DNA of 64,000 nucleotides from Hofstenia miamia. Lineage: Eukaryota; Xenacoelomorpha; Acoela; Hofsteniidae. The notes under the pieces are model-generated. The model was not told the DNA's origin, did no database searches, and worked only from the letters and a program-made list of their open reading frames with translations. Every line of letters starts with the position of its first letter. Position 1 is the first letter of the stretch. Positions 1-11,229 of the stretch are shown piece by piece. The stretch spans positions 1,007,830-1,071,829 of the forward strand of contig CABFPE010000224.1 of NCBI GenBank assembly GCA_900660155.1, given 5' to 3'. The position numbers and the translations under genes are program-made.

Positions 1-835
1 TTTTCCACATAACCATATAAGCTGAATTTCCCACATAAATTCCTGAATTTTTGTAGGACGTAGTCTTTTAGTAGTCACTACCTTCACGCAAAATATTTAA
101 GGGATCGATAAATTTTTTAGCGAGTAATAGCCAAAAATTAAACTTTCGGCCAAAAACCCAAAATCCCTCTATGTAGTACGGACAATTTTACTCGCCGCCC
201 TCTATGTAGCACTTTTTTGAAAACCATACTACGGGGAGAGGGAGGTATTATATATATATATATATATATTGTAGCATCGACGGGTTTTGTGTTCGAATAG
301 TAATAGAATACGATTAACATCTAACGTACGATGCGGGTTTAATAACTGTCTGCAAGCACCGAGAGGGAATTATTCAAAGAAAACTACATAATTGAATTAG
401 CGAATGAGTAATGACACATGTAAGTTGCGGGATAGTACATCTAAGCATCGAGCATACGAATTGCAAATTAATCAATCTTGAATCTTGTGACGTCATCGTC
501 ATGTCTTCGTGAGACAGGGGGTTTCGCCCAAAAGTTTGTTAATGTCTGAATTCCAAGAAACTGAGAGGGTTCACGACTGATGTTACTGTATATATATATA
601 TATATAAACAATTCGTGCTACGGCAGAGTGGACTTAGCGTTTATTGCAATTTTTTGCAATAGTACAGCGCGTTAAGATTGGCAGTTTTAATTATAGGCGG
701 GATTTCTTGACTAAAAATAGAGCATTAGTATTCTAAAAATCTTCCTGCGTGCTAGTTCCCCTGATATATCCTATGCAAAATGTTGCATAGTAAAAATATT
801 GCAGCTCATTTATATTTTGCTTTACTTTTAGCTCG

Positions 836-872
<37 letters not shown>

Positions 873-904
873 AAAAACGCAATACTGTATGTTGTCCATA
901 TTTT
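1..904. other. AT-rich non-coding DNA
   Basis: No gene is recognised here. The 12-mer CCCTCTATGTAG occurs twice, at 165-176 and 198-209, 33 bp apart, as two copies of a short minisatellite. TA runs lie at about 248-270, 587-606 and 839-869. A full CRE-type octamer TGACGTCA sits at 488-495. This stretch is probably intronic to the EXD2-like gene that continues to the right, because that gene's catalytic domain must lie upstream of the first exon seen. Confidence 0.5.
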
Positions 905-1510
905 GGTCATGTTTGAGACGTTGCATTTGAACTACCTGATGTAGTGTAGTTTTGCTTAAAATGCAAAAAAAAAATTTGAAATGGATTGGATTTTGATGCC
1001 CTTCAAAAGTGATGAAGTTTTGCTTTCAAAATTGCAGAAATTAGAAAAATCCTCTGTAGCCAAATACATTTTTGCGTTATTTCCAAGACTAAATCGAAAA
1101 AAAATCATTATTATGTCTTAAGCATTCATACTTCATTGATAGCGTCAATAAGGCAAAATCAAGCCTGTTAAGCACAATTACATAACTCAATCTGAAAAAT
1201 GGGCTGTAGAGGAATTTCCAAAGTCGTGATGACGTCATCAAATATGTAATGAGTTTCTTTAAAATGTCTAAGACGTTTTACTAATGATAATTTGCCGATT
1301 TTAGACTGGGGTGCAAAAAACTCGAAAATGTAATAAATTACATATTTGGTAACAAGGATTCCCTTAATTATGGCAATTTTTAGTGCAAAACTTCATCACT
1401 TTGGAGGGCTCTAAATTTCAACTGATTTAAAACAATTTTTACACTGTGATTTTTAAGCAAAACTGCACAATATGAGGTTAAAAACGCAACTTTTCACACA
1501 CCCAAAATAT
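905..1510. mobile_element. Fold-back (inverted-repeat) element, MITE-like
   Basis: The left arm (about 925-1045) and the right arm (about 1380-1505) are imperfect reverse complements. The best block is AGTGATGAAGTTTTGC at about 1008-1024, matched in reverse at about 1386-1402. Weaker pairing continues inward, so the whole segment could fold on itself. Near the centre lies the perfect palindrome TGATGACGTCATCA (1227-1240), which contains TGACGTCA. I see no coding capacity and could not define exact ends or a target duplication, so the superfamily is unknown. Confidence 0.5.
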
Positions 1511-1570
1511 GGTTTTAAATAATAACAAAAATGTTTCTTTAATGACTTGTATTTTACAAAATTATGTTAG

Positions 1571-4500
1571 AGTTCGTTGATGAAATCACAGTGCAACTCA
1601 ATTTTGAACCAACCGCTCGTCCTGACGAAGATGATGAATATTATCTTTTACCTAAAGAAAACCGTTGTGCAGTTTGTGGATCGAGTGAATCTCTGATTCG
1701 AAAAAATGTAGTGCCAGTGGAATACAGGAAGTAAGAGAATTTTTTGCATTGGAATTAATATTTCAAAAATATGTCAGATTTTCCAAGTTGGGTATGCTAA
1801 CTAGTATGCATAACCCCCATATATCAATAATGGAATAATATATGGACAAGTGTTTAGTTCATTACATAGCTACATGTCTTTTTCACAAACTGTGAAAAAA
1901 TGAAGCAAATTGGAATATTTATTTCGAAATGGATGGTGTTGTTTTAAAGAAGGCACAAAACATTCTGGTTTCCCTGGTAACCGCCATGTAAAGGCTGAAA
2001 ATTGATATGGGCTTTTTATTTTAATTGCTAATTAAGGGTTTGGAGGGGTTTATTCTGGGAAAATAAGATATGGGATATGAAAGAAAACATGTTAAAGATA
2101 ATAAAAAAGTAAAATGTTTATTTTTTACTGAAAAAATACATTTTTTTACCAGACTACCACTTTAAATTTAATTAATGTCAATGTGCCTGCTGTAGACTTT
2201 CAAGAACATAGGAGTAACTGTTGATTCAAAATTAAAGTTCAACTCTCCCATTAATATAATGGTATAGCACTAGTAGTTTGGCGATTACCACCCTGTGCGA
2301 TAATACAATTCTTCCAATACGTTTATCATGATTCACCTCAAATACACAACTATATTGTTCACTGAATTTTAACGATACAGTTCATAAAAAAGCTTGGCAT
2401 ACTGTTTAGATGGGCCTTATTAAAACTAACTATCCCGTTTCTAAGTCAACCATCTTTCCAAAACAGCTCGTCATACCATGTTAGCATTATAATAAAAAAG
2501 CTACCACCTCGAAACGCCAGGATTTACTCATAAACACAAGTCAAGATTAAAACTTTTTACATGTTATTCCAAAACAACTTATAAGAGTTTTAAAAATGTT
2601 TTCCTTTAGATGAAATTTATATTCCTTCAAGAAAATATATTTGTGATAATTTTTATGACAATGACTGTACGAGAAATCATCATTTGAATGATAATATAAT
2701 AATTTATTCATAGCCTGTGAAGTGTTGTAATGTATGTGATGGACGCTATTCAGATAAATATATAATTCTATCTTTATCTGAATAACGAATCTATTGTCAT
2801 ATTAATTTTCGAAATGTTTCGTCGTTTTTCAGTAAAAATATTTTATTAGTTATCGATATCGAGCATTGCTCAATTTGAAAACTCGGAAATGCATCATACG
2901 TTTTTATTGGAGAATTGAACATGACATTGGAATTTGAAATGTTTGCATTCCATTTACGGTCATGTTATTTTAAAAATTCAACAGTAGCATTTCTTCATTC
3001 AAGCTCCGCCCTAATTTGTAGGGTATTTTGTGTTTAAATGAGAGTGTCTATTATTTCAATGACTTCTGTCTGTCTTTTGTCTGCAGTATGTGATTTACAG
3101 TTTTTTCTCATTCATCTGTTGCTAACACATAATTTGTAACGAATATTTACTTCTCAATTTATGTATTTTTTGCTAATGCTTCTTCGTAGCTCATTTGATT
3201 TGATCCCTGGGCGCGTATTAATTATCACACTTAAATGAATAAATGTTCCAAATTCTATTGAAACTTTTATGTAACATGCATATGAAATCTTGTATAAAGA
3301 AAATTTTTTACGATATTTTTTGGGTTTGCTGCTATGAAGTGCCTTTTTAAGCTATCATTTATCATATTTAGTTGCTTTATGTGTTCTAATATTTAGACAT
3401 TTCCCCACTGGATTAAAATCACATCGCTCACATGATACACTCGTTCTTTGTGTTCCTTGTCACAAGCTGTCCAACTTCCATGATCATGAATTGCGACTAA
3501 AATTAGTTGAAATGTGTGCAGCTCCGCTTGGTTCTGAACTAGCTGCTCGTCCCAAACTCGAACAGCGTGAGAGAATGAAAGCACGACACGCTGCCTGGTA
3601 GAATTTTTCAATTAATGCTATAAACTTTTTAGCAAAACATTACTTTTTTACTAAACTGATATCGTCAAGGCGTTAGGCTTTCATGCTATTTTCGAAAGGT
3701 CTAAAAATATACCTTTCGGTCACACTAATTATGTAAACTAAAAATTCAAAATCTAGGTTAAAGTTTCAACGGCAGCCGAGTCACCGGGTCACATTTAATG
3801 AATAAGCAGGCGAAGGAAATAAATGTGCACAAATGGGTTTATATTAATAAAGTCAGACTCATTATTACGTAAATATTGATTTACACAAATGGCATGTGTT
3901 CCTTAAATAGTATTAAGGGTGTTTCAGAAGTTTTTATGTTCATTTTCGTTTGTTTCTGTAATAAAATCCCCCAATAATCAACTTTACGAATATTCCTGAC
4001 AACTGATTTGCAAATCCGAATTCGAATCCAAAATATAATGTGGTTTACGTAATTATTTCTATTGGAAAAATATATGTTGTTAATAGTTATTGTTAAAAAA
4101 AACCTAGCATTTTAAACTACAAATGAAGAATTCAATTGAGAAATATGATTTAGACGCTTCACACAGAATGAACTGCGAAATTCGTTTTGTTAAAAAAAAT
4201 TCAGCGCCCCACCAGACATTTCTATATCCTCCCCTGCACTGTAACACGATTCGAACTTTCGAATATTCCCAAATACCTATTCTCCAATTGGTAAATATTA
4301 AGTTAATATCAAGTTTTTGAAATTCGGTTTAAATCCAAGTAGAAAGTTTCGCTAGAAACATTAATAATTTTATTGAACTTGTGCAAATAGAAGAATATTT
4401 TAAATCATAAAAAATTTAGTAGAAGTTAAATTGCGCGTTTGGTCTTTGCTAGCATTTTTGCTTCATATTTGCATATTTTTGGGAGACTTCAAATATTGAT

Positions 4501-4992
4501 TTTTGTTTCTTCTAACTATTGCATTTCAGTGCACTGGCAAAGCATATGATAACGATGCCACAAGACAGAATTCTGGAGTTGAAAGAGGACATTGTCAATT
4601 ATTTTGAACTCAATTCCCCTGATGATGTCACAGACGAAATTATTCAGCAGTCTATAGATTTACGCACGAAGTAAGTGTATTACCAAATGCAAATGCTTAC
4701 TTATTTATTTTTTATTTTAATAGTATATGTTTTTTACATTTTTCTTTTTAGAGATTTTAAAGCGGATGCTTCTTTTAAACCTCACGGTCTCAAAGTCTGT
4801 CAATATTTTGTCACAGAGAAATCTGGGCTTGAGCCTCTCATACGACTATGGCGGTCGCATTTTCTTCACGTAATGTCTCCCAAATTTTTACCTAGTTGTT
4901 GGTCAGTAGAGCACAGAACAAAATATAAAGGTCATGAAATCTCCGAGGAAGAAGCTCGAACCCATGTTCTAAATGGAGGGAAATGGCAATAA
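1571..4992 (+). CDS. EXD2: EXD2-like 3'-5' exonuclease, C-terminal four exons (partial gene)
   Basis: EXD2 is a DEDD-type 3'-5' exonuclease reported in DNA-end resection and in mitochondria. Only its C-terminal part is visible, about 246 residues, in exons 1571-1730, 3397-3597, 4530-4670 and 4752-4992. All three introns are phase 2 with GT/AG borders, and joining the exons keeps one frame. The protein has a CAVCG pair, then EYRKHFPTGLKSHRSHD and CVPCHKLSN, which match the CxxC/CxxCH segment after the exonuclease domain of animal EXD2. Further on are KPHGLKV, LIRLWRSHFL and SPKFLPSCWSVEH, all recognisable in vertebrate EXD2. The paired CxxC and CxxCH resemble an HNH or treble-clef zinc site (inference). 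The catalytic DEDD exonuclease domain must lie upstream of this window. An ATG at 1564 is in frame but is unlikely to be the start, because a splice acceptor TTAG precedes 1571. The stop TAA is at 4990-4992. Confidence 0.9.
2180..2560 (+). mobile_element. LINE reverse-transcriptase scrap inside an EXD2 intron
   Basis: Around 2195-2260 one frame reads FKNIGVTVDSKLKFN, the motif just after the palm domain in jockey/CR1-type LINEs (usual form KYLGVxxDxxLxF). Further on, other frames give LFRWALLKLTIP-like text, consistent with the decayed C-terminal thumb. There are many stops and frame changes. It is a dead fragment in the sense orientation of the host gene, within the 1731-3396 intron. The rest of that intron and the 3598-4529 intron hold nothing I can name. 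Confidence 0.5.
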
Positions 4993-4993
4993 A
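4988..4993 (+). terminator. Poly(A) signal AATAAA overlapping the EXD2 stop codon
   Basis: The last codon CAA and the stop TAA, with the next base, spell AATAAA. A T/TG-rich stretch follows within 20 bases. If used, the 3' UTR would be only about 20 nt long. A second AATAAA lies at 5117-5122. Confidence 0.35.
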
Positions 4994-5082
4994 ATTTTAT
5001 TGTGATTCTTATGCTATTTTCTTGTGAATTTCATTTCGTCAATTTTTCACGTGTAGAATTAATCCTCCCCATTTAGACTTAA

Positions 5083-5301
5083 CCTCTTCAGTGCTGAGGC
5101 ACATAATTTTGTACCAAATAAAAATGTGTAAATTTGTGTATTGTAATGTTAAAATAGAGTGTGATTTTTAAAAAGCGGTTTCTTGCTTTCCATTGAAACA
5201 TATGTTGTTGATTCCCCGTAATTTCAAAGATAAACTATTTTTTGAAATCCTACCACCAGCTAAATTATCCAATGTCCAAAAATGGGCCTTCACTGAAGAG
5301 G
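5083..5301. mobile_element. piggyBac-like MITE at the 3' end of EXD2
   Basis: The left end reads CCTCTTCAGTG (5083-5093) and the right end is its exact reverse complement (5291-5301). Weaker similarity continues inward for about 20 more bases. The left flank is TTAA (5079-5082); the right flank is TTGG (5302-5305), which could be a mutated TTAA. TTAA targets with ends of the form CCxTTxxGTG are typical of piggyBac. There is no coding capacity. It contains AATAAA at 5117-5122, followed by TG-rich sequence, so it may supply the EXD2 transcript end. Confidence 0.5.
5117..5122 (+). terminator. Second candidate EXD2 poly(A) signal
   Basis: AATAAA lies 125 nt past the EXD2 stop and is followed by TG-rich sequence (TGTGTAAATTTGTGTATTG). 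Its spacing and downstream context suit a real signal better than the one overlapping the stop codon. It falls inside the piggyBac-like MITE. Confidence 0.5.
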
Positions 5302-5759
5302 TTGGTCGTGTTTTAATATTTGAGGAACAAGAATTGTTATTAACTAATTAATTTTTCACTACGTAATAATTTAAAGGGTATCAATTTATTTAAAAATTCG
5401 GATTTTACCAGTTTTAGTCCGATTTTCTTTATCAATAAATATCCTGTTCTAACTTCCTTTAGTTCAATTTATTTGATCTTCATTGCGATTAATAATTGCT
5501 AAGTGAGTACAGCCATGGATGATGTTTTAGAAAACTACAATTATTTTCGGTAAAAATTTCACAAAGGTTTCATAAATATTGTTGGGTGAAGTTTTCGTAT
5601 ATCTTATTACCTCACTGATGTTTATAAAGATTTTGTCAATCAATCTGATGAATATTGTATCAAATAGCTATGAAGATTGAAAACCTTTTTCAAAAATTCA
5701 TATATTTAAAGAGAAAGAGAGAAAAAAATTATATAAGGAATGTATGAAAATGAATAATT
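5302..5759. other. Non-coding AT-rich DNA
   Basis: Nothing recognisable. No ORF of note and no repeat that I could pair. Confidence 0.5.
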
Positions 5760-6190
5760 CGTTTTAAGAATATTATTAGTCTTAATAAAAACATGCATAT
5801 GTATATATCTTGCAAATTGTCTATTCTATAAAATTTACAACAAGAATAATGTCAATTTTAAATAATTTTAATTAATTTATAGACGTACTCTTTGATGTTT
5901 AGAACTGGTTAGAATGATTTTATGTAAATGTTCTCAATGTTTTATTATTAGAAACCAAAGTATTATACCGGGCTATCTAAAGCTATTTAAAAATTATTGA
6001 GAGAATCTACATAAAATCCTTCTAACCAGATTTAAACATCAAAGATTACGTTTATAAATTCAATCTACAATTATTTAAATTTTTGATTATTGTAAATTTT
6101 AGTTTGAAAAATTTGTAAAATGCTGATTATAGCTTTGTAAGTTGGAACATACTATATATCTGGAGACTGTATGCATTCTTAAGAAGGTAT
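5760..6190. mobile_element. Fold-back element with long inverted arms
   Basis: The core arm CTTTGATGTTTAGAACTGG (about 5890-5908) is matched in reverse by CCAGATTTAAACATCAAAG (about 6026-6044). The pairing GGTTAGAANGATTTTATGTA continues toward the loop. Outward, TAAAATTTACAA-type blocks extend each arm to roughly 5825 and 6110, and weaker similarity reaches the listed ends. There is no coding capacity. No target duplication could be assigned, so the class is unknown. Confidence 0.55.
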
Positions 6191-6989
6191 TAAACCCAAA
6201 AACTGCCTGATGTGTTCAAAATTTCAAGTTTTTTCAGTGTGTTAAAATAGATTTAACCATATTTCTTCGTATTATTTCTATAACCTATAGTACGATTTAT
6301 ATCTCACATATGAATATAACAATAAAAATGTCCTGAGTATTGAAAAACTATGCAAGTACATGTGACTAAAAAATGGAACAATATTTCTTAGAAACAATTA
6401 TGTAATAGAGCCATCAAAATGAAACTGAATAGACGAATTCATTGTAATTCCTGCTTATTATTGCTTAAAATTGGAATTAGAACACTAACGGATCACAATA
6501 AAACGTTTAAAACAATTAATTTATGTCAATTTATTTAATGTTTATAAAAGTAAAACTTAATACTGGAAAAAAACTTTTGCATACGTAAATTAAGATGCGA
6601 TTGTTAATTAGATATTTCGCTCATAACTGTCTACCCTTACGAAGCATAGGCTTGGCAAAATTCGTTTATCTAAAAAGCTGTAAGATGGAATGCCTAGGCT
6701 CAATGTGTGGCCCGCAAATTGTGCTATCGGTAATGGAATAGCGCAGGCCAGTCTTACACAATGGCCACTAAATATCCTTTATAAATTATCGACAAGCTTT
6801 GTGAATTATTAGGCCTAATATTAATTCCCACAATACAACGCAATGCCCCTTTGGATATCTCAAAGACGATTGAAAGCGTTTGTCAACACCTGGGATTTCC
6901 ACTTTTGCAGAATCATGCTCATGTAAATATTCCACTAGTATACACATCGGTGACTGCCGCAAACACTCCTTGTCAATGAGATATCCTTG
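6191..6989. other. Non-coding stretch, no gene seen
   Basis: About 6620-6990 is somewhat richer in G+C than its flanks, for example TGTGGCCCGCAAATTGTGC near 6705, and may be decayed repeat. I could not place it in a family. Confidence 0.4.
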
Positions 6990-8400
6990 CTAATTCATAC
7001 CATCAGAAGTGTGTGGCCTGGCTGATATTCTTGCAAGCTTTCTCTATCGCTATAGGAGCGGGTTGTCTGTTCATATTTTAAACATGTTTAAGAACTGCAT
7101 AAATCTTGGTACTGTACCCAACATATGGAAAACATTCTTTGTAATCCCAATTTTAAAATATGGATCAAAAAATAATGTAACTAATTACCGGCCAATTAGC
7201 ATTTTACCAAAACTTGGATTAATTTTCGAACGTATTTTATTCGGGAATTTACATCCAATCATAATTAATGACTCTTTTTCAGATTGGGTATACATTAAAA
7301 ATGGGGTTCCTCAGGGTACAATTTTGGGTCCCTTATTATTTAATATTTACATAAATTATTTGTCCGAGCAAGTAACATGTGACGTTATACAATATTCAGA
7401 TGACACAATATTATTTCATTTTAATAAATTTTTCGATACAGCGGTTCAAACTCTCGAAAAAAACTGCTTCTCTTGCTAAATATTTTGCTTCTATAAAACT
7501 AAGAGAAAATCCACTAAAAACTCAATTCTGTATTGCTAAATCAATAACTAAATCTACTGATACTTCAAAATACAAACTTAATTTCAACGGCATTCAAATA
7601 AAACAGATTGAGTCTTTTAAGTACCTCGGAATAATTTTTGACATAAATTTAAATTTTGAAGAGCAACTAAATCATGTTATTAGAAAAATGGCCATATCGA
7701 TTAAAGCAATTAACTTAATTTCTCAAAAACTTCCATTTAAAGCAAAATTCCAATTAATATATGCTCTAATATTAAGTCATTTTAACTATGCCAATATACT
7801 CTACACAGATATAAATCAAAAATTTCTCAGGAAATTCCAAGTGCAACTAAATTGGGCTATCAAAGTAGCAGTAAATAATCATAGCTTTAATAAGAATAAT
7901 GAATATAGAAAAATTTCAAAATTATTTATACATCCGCAATGTTACATCCATATAAATGTCTTAACGACGTTCTTCAAAATAGTTAACAATACTTTCCCAT
8001 ACTACAAAAATGACTTTCTTGCTGCAAAATTAGTCAATAAACAAAATAAAAGAACACACATAATTCAACCTATTAGGTATAAGAAACGAATAATGAAAAA
8101 TTCATTTCTAAACACAGCTATAAATATGTGGAATGAATTACCAAAATATATTAAACAAATAAGTAGATTAAAAAACTTTAAAATGAATATTAAAAAATAT
8201 TTTTGCACTTATAATATAAAAAAACTGAAATGGCGAGGTTATAAATTTTATAATCCTGATTACTCTATTAATAGAAACTAGCAATCGCCATAGCCCAAGT
8301 TAACCACTTTTATTTGTAAATATTCGTTGTTTTCTTTTATGTTTAGTTTTTGTATTACTTTCTTGACGCTTTCAGAATTTGTTATCACTTAAAATTTTAC
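6990..8400 (+). mobile_element. LINE (jockey/CR1-type) 3' half: broken reverse transcriptase plus 3' UTR
   Basis: The 7009-7479 frame shows reverse-transcriptase landmarks: NYRPISILPKLGLIFERI (fingers), GVPQGTILGPLLFNIYIN (motif B region) and YSDDTILF (catalytic YxDD, about 7394-7417). Between fingers and motif B the AFD-containing palm segment is missing: DSFSD jumps straight to WVYIKNGVPQG, an internal deletion I estimate at about 100 residues. A frameshift near the A-run at about 7460 moves the reading to the 7379-8281 frame. That frame holds the thumb and C-terminal region (SFKYLGIIFD; then AINMWNELP). It stops at 8281 and is followed by CAATCGCCATAGCCCAAG, a 3' UTR that recurs near 25.4 kb. 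The N-terminal ORF and the endonuclease are absent. The element is dead. Confidence 0.85.
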
Positions 8401-8523
8401 GAAACTCTGATTATTACATAATAGTACTTACAGATTTACAGGTCAACATAAGCACTGCATTTTTTACAAAATAATGTTTCAATATAATTATTTCACAATT
8501 TAATATAGGGACATTAGTGTGTC

Positions 8524-9135
8524 GTGCATCAAAACATATTAATTGTTTCCTTTCTTCAACATCTGTCTTTCAGACAATTTGGATTTATTAAAAAACGATA
8601 TACGTCTAGCCAACTCCTATCATATTTGGATCACATTTATAGAAATATTTATTGTTCTGCATTATATATGGACTTTAGTAAAGCTTTTGATAAAGTTCCT
8701 TATGGAAAACTTATTGCTAAGTTGAACTCCTTTTGCATTGGTGGTAATTTTTTGAAACTGGTTGCTTCCTATCTTTCTAACCGGAAACAAATTGTCAAAG
8801 TTAATGGTAATTTTTCGAATAGTTGTGACATCACAAGTGGTGTGCTTCAGGGGTCAATCTTGGATCCCTTTCAAAATATATTATAACAGACCGTGGGGTT
8901 CCACAGGGCACAGTTCTCGGACCTATTCAATTTCCAATCTATGTTAATGACATAACTCAACAGGTAAAAAACAGTAAAATTTATCAATATGCAAATGATA
9001 CATGTCTTATAAGTACTTATATAAATGCCTTTAATGCAACTAAGAATCTCCAATATGACATCGAAAATTTATCAAAATATTGAATTTTCTGTTGGACGCA
9101 GCTTGGCATAAAAGCCGTCTTGGTAATATTTTCTA
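8524..9135 (+). pseudogene. Chimeric LINE reverse-transcriptase remnant
   Basis: The frame at 8524-8886 carries QFGFIKKRYTSSQLL, YMDFSKAFDKVPYGKLIAKL (motif A, catalytic Asp kept), SYLSNRKQIVKVNG and GVLQGSILDP. At about 8880 it joins a second frame reading ITDRGVPQGTVLGPIQF (motif B again) and YANDTCLIS, where the catalytic YxDD has become YAND, ending at a stop near 9082. LGIKAVLVIFSKN-like text follows to about 9135. Motif B therefore occurs twice in a row, so the locus looks joined from two related LINEs, or from a partial duplication, at their shared motif. It cannot encode a working enzyme. Confidence 0.75.
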
Positions 9136-9559
9136 AAAACCTATAGCATACAAAAATATTTTGAAAATTTTACAATAGAATCACTTGTTCTTTATTTTAA
9201 TGAAAAGGAATATAACAAAGAATTCGGTTTTAGTGGGGTTTACGTTTAAATTGTGCATATCAAATTATTTTAACAGTTGAAAGATATTATTTTCTAATTT
9301 ACCCATTAACGTTTCTGTATAATTATTATGTGTGTATGTACTGTGGCTGAGTTCAGATAGGATGGTAGGACAGGACAGCATAAATTTGAGATCCAGTTAA
9401 ATCTGGATAAAATTTACGTTCGAAATTGAAGACTAAATCCCCGAATACATCAACATTATATTCGTCATTAATTTTAGCAGTCCTGTAATGTCATAATAGT
9501 GTATCAAAATCTTCATGCATTGAGGTTGATTTTGAAATTTACCCTGTTAACAAATTGCA
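9136..9559. other. Non-coding DNA between repeats
   Basis: No gene or paired repeat recognised. It separates the LINE remnant from the low-coordinate end of the LTR fossil. Confidence 0.4.
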
Positions 9560-11229
9560 GATAAGATTGACTGATTTACAAGGAAACCTTTCTATCTCAA
9601 CTTGCTGAATTTCTTCAATTCATCAAGTTCTTGTTGCTGTTTCCAGCTCCATTCAAAGTCTTGTTTTCCTTTGAGGAGGTTTGACAATTTGTGTGTTTTT
9701 TTCTACCAGGTTGGGGATGAACATATGGTAGTAGTTAATAAATCCCGGGATTCATTGCAGATCCTTTTTGTTTCTCGGAGGTTGGATTTCTTCCATTAGT
9801 TGTTTTGCGTTATCTTCAATTTTGATGTTTCCAGGTTGCATAATTCTGCCAAGAAATGTCACCTTTTTCATTGCGAAGGAGCACTTTTTTGCATTTATGT
9901 GTAAACCAGCATTGTATAGTAGGCTTACTATTCTATTTAGTTTATTGCAATCCTCTTCAATTGTCAAGGACGAGATCAGAATATCTTTGATATATGCAGC
10001 TATACCGTCGCCATATATAGCCATTCAAACAGTCTTAAGGAGTGATGAATGCTGTCTTCTTGATGTTGGACTCTCGCATGGGAACTTGCCTTGCAAAGAT
10101 CTATTGTAGAAAAAACTTTGTACTGTGCTGCTCCATATAGAATCTCATTGATGAGAGGAGAAGAGGGTAAGCGTCTTTTTTCATTATATTGTTTAGCATA
10201 TGAAAGTTGATGCGTAACTGATGTTTGTCACCTTATTTAATAAAAACAGTAGTTGAGGTGTATGGGCTTTTGCTTTTTCTAATTATTCAATTACTTAGTA
10301 GTTTACTGATGGTTTGTGCATATTCATCTTGGAAGTGGTGAGGCACTTTGCAGCAATGTTGCCGAATTGGTTTATCCGAAGTTGTGTTGATTTCGTGTTC
10401 AATGTCAATTCAACACTGATTTCTCTGTTGTTGAATATAGCAGCGTTTTTCTTGAGTACTGAATTTATATTCTCAATTTGGTCATCCGTTAGGTGAGGAT
10501 GAGTCTCTTTAGAAATTTTTGGAATGTTGTTTTTGAAATTCGCATTGTCTTTTGCAGTGTTGCATAGAAAAAATTTACTGGAGTTCGTAACGAACTTTTC
10601 AATTGGAATGCCAATAATTGTGAGTTGATTTGGTTTTACAGAGATAAACTTATCACTTTTGTTTAGGATTGCGGTGATATTATGTAGTCTCTCTTTATTG
10701 ATGGCTTTGTTTTGATGTTTATTAATTTCCAATGGTTTGATTCTACTCTTAGATTTTCGGTTAGTGTGAACTCTAGGAAAGCTGTGTATGCTGTTTTTAT
10801 AAGGAAACTCTGATGTTATTGTCTTCCCATATTGTAAGAGTTTTTGGCTAGTAGTCTAAGGAGGTTTGTACCTATAATACATTCCTCATTGACATTTGGA
10901 GCTGGTGCCCTTTTTAGTTTAAACTTTCATTTTCGGATTGATTTGCGATTTCTTCTATCGTCATTCACGGTGTAGATTACTGTTTTGCAATCAGGTTTGG
11001 TGTGTCCCTGTTGACCGCATTGTTTGCATCAGATTTTTTTCCTGTTTACTGGCCTCCTTTATGGATTTTTCTGTTTCAGTGGTTGAAATTGATATGTTAC
11101 CACTTGAGGTTTGTTCTCCTAGTTCGTTTTGCATCCTTTTGTTACTTTCTAATGATAACTGGATGTTTACTAGGGTTATGATTTTTTTTTGCATGCCCCT
11201 ATTTCTGGGGTTGGAAATTATGGACTTTT

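Noticed and set aside
4123-4320. 65-codon frame within the EXD2 intron
   Set aside because: No motif, not conserved with EXD2, and inside a well-supported phase-2 intron.
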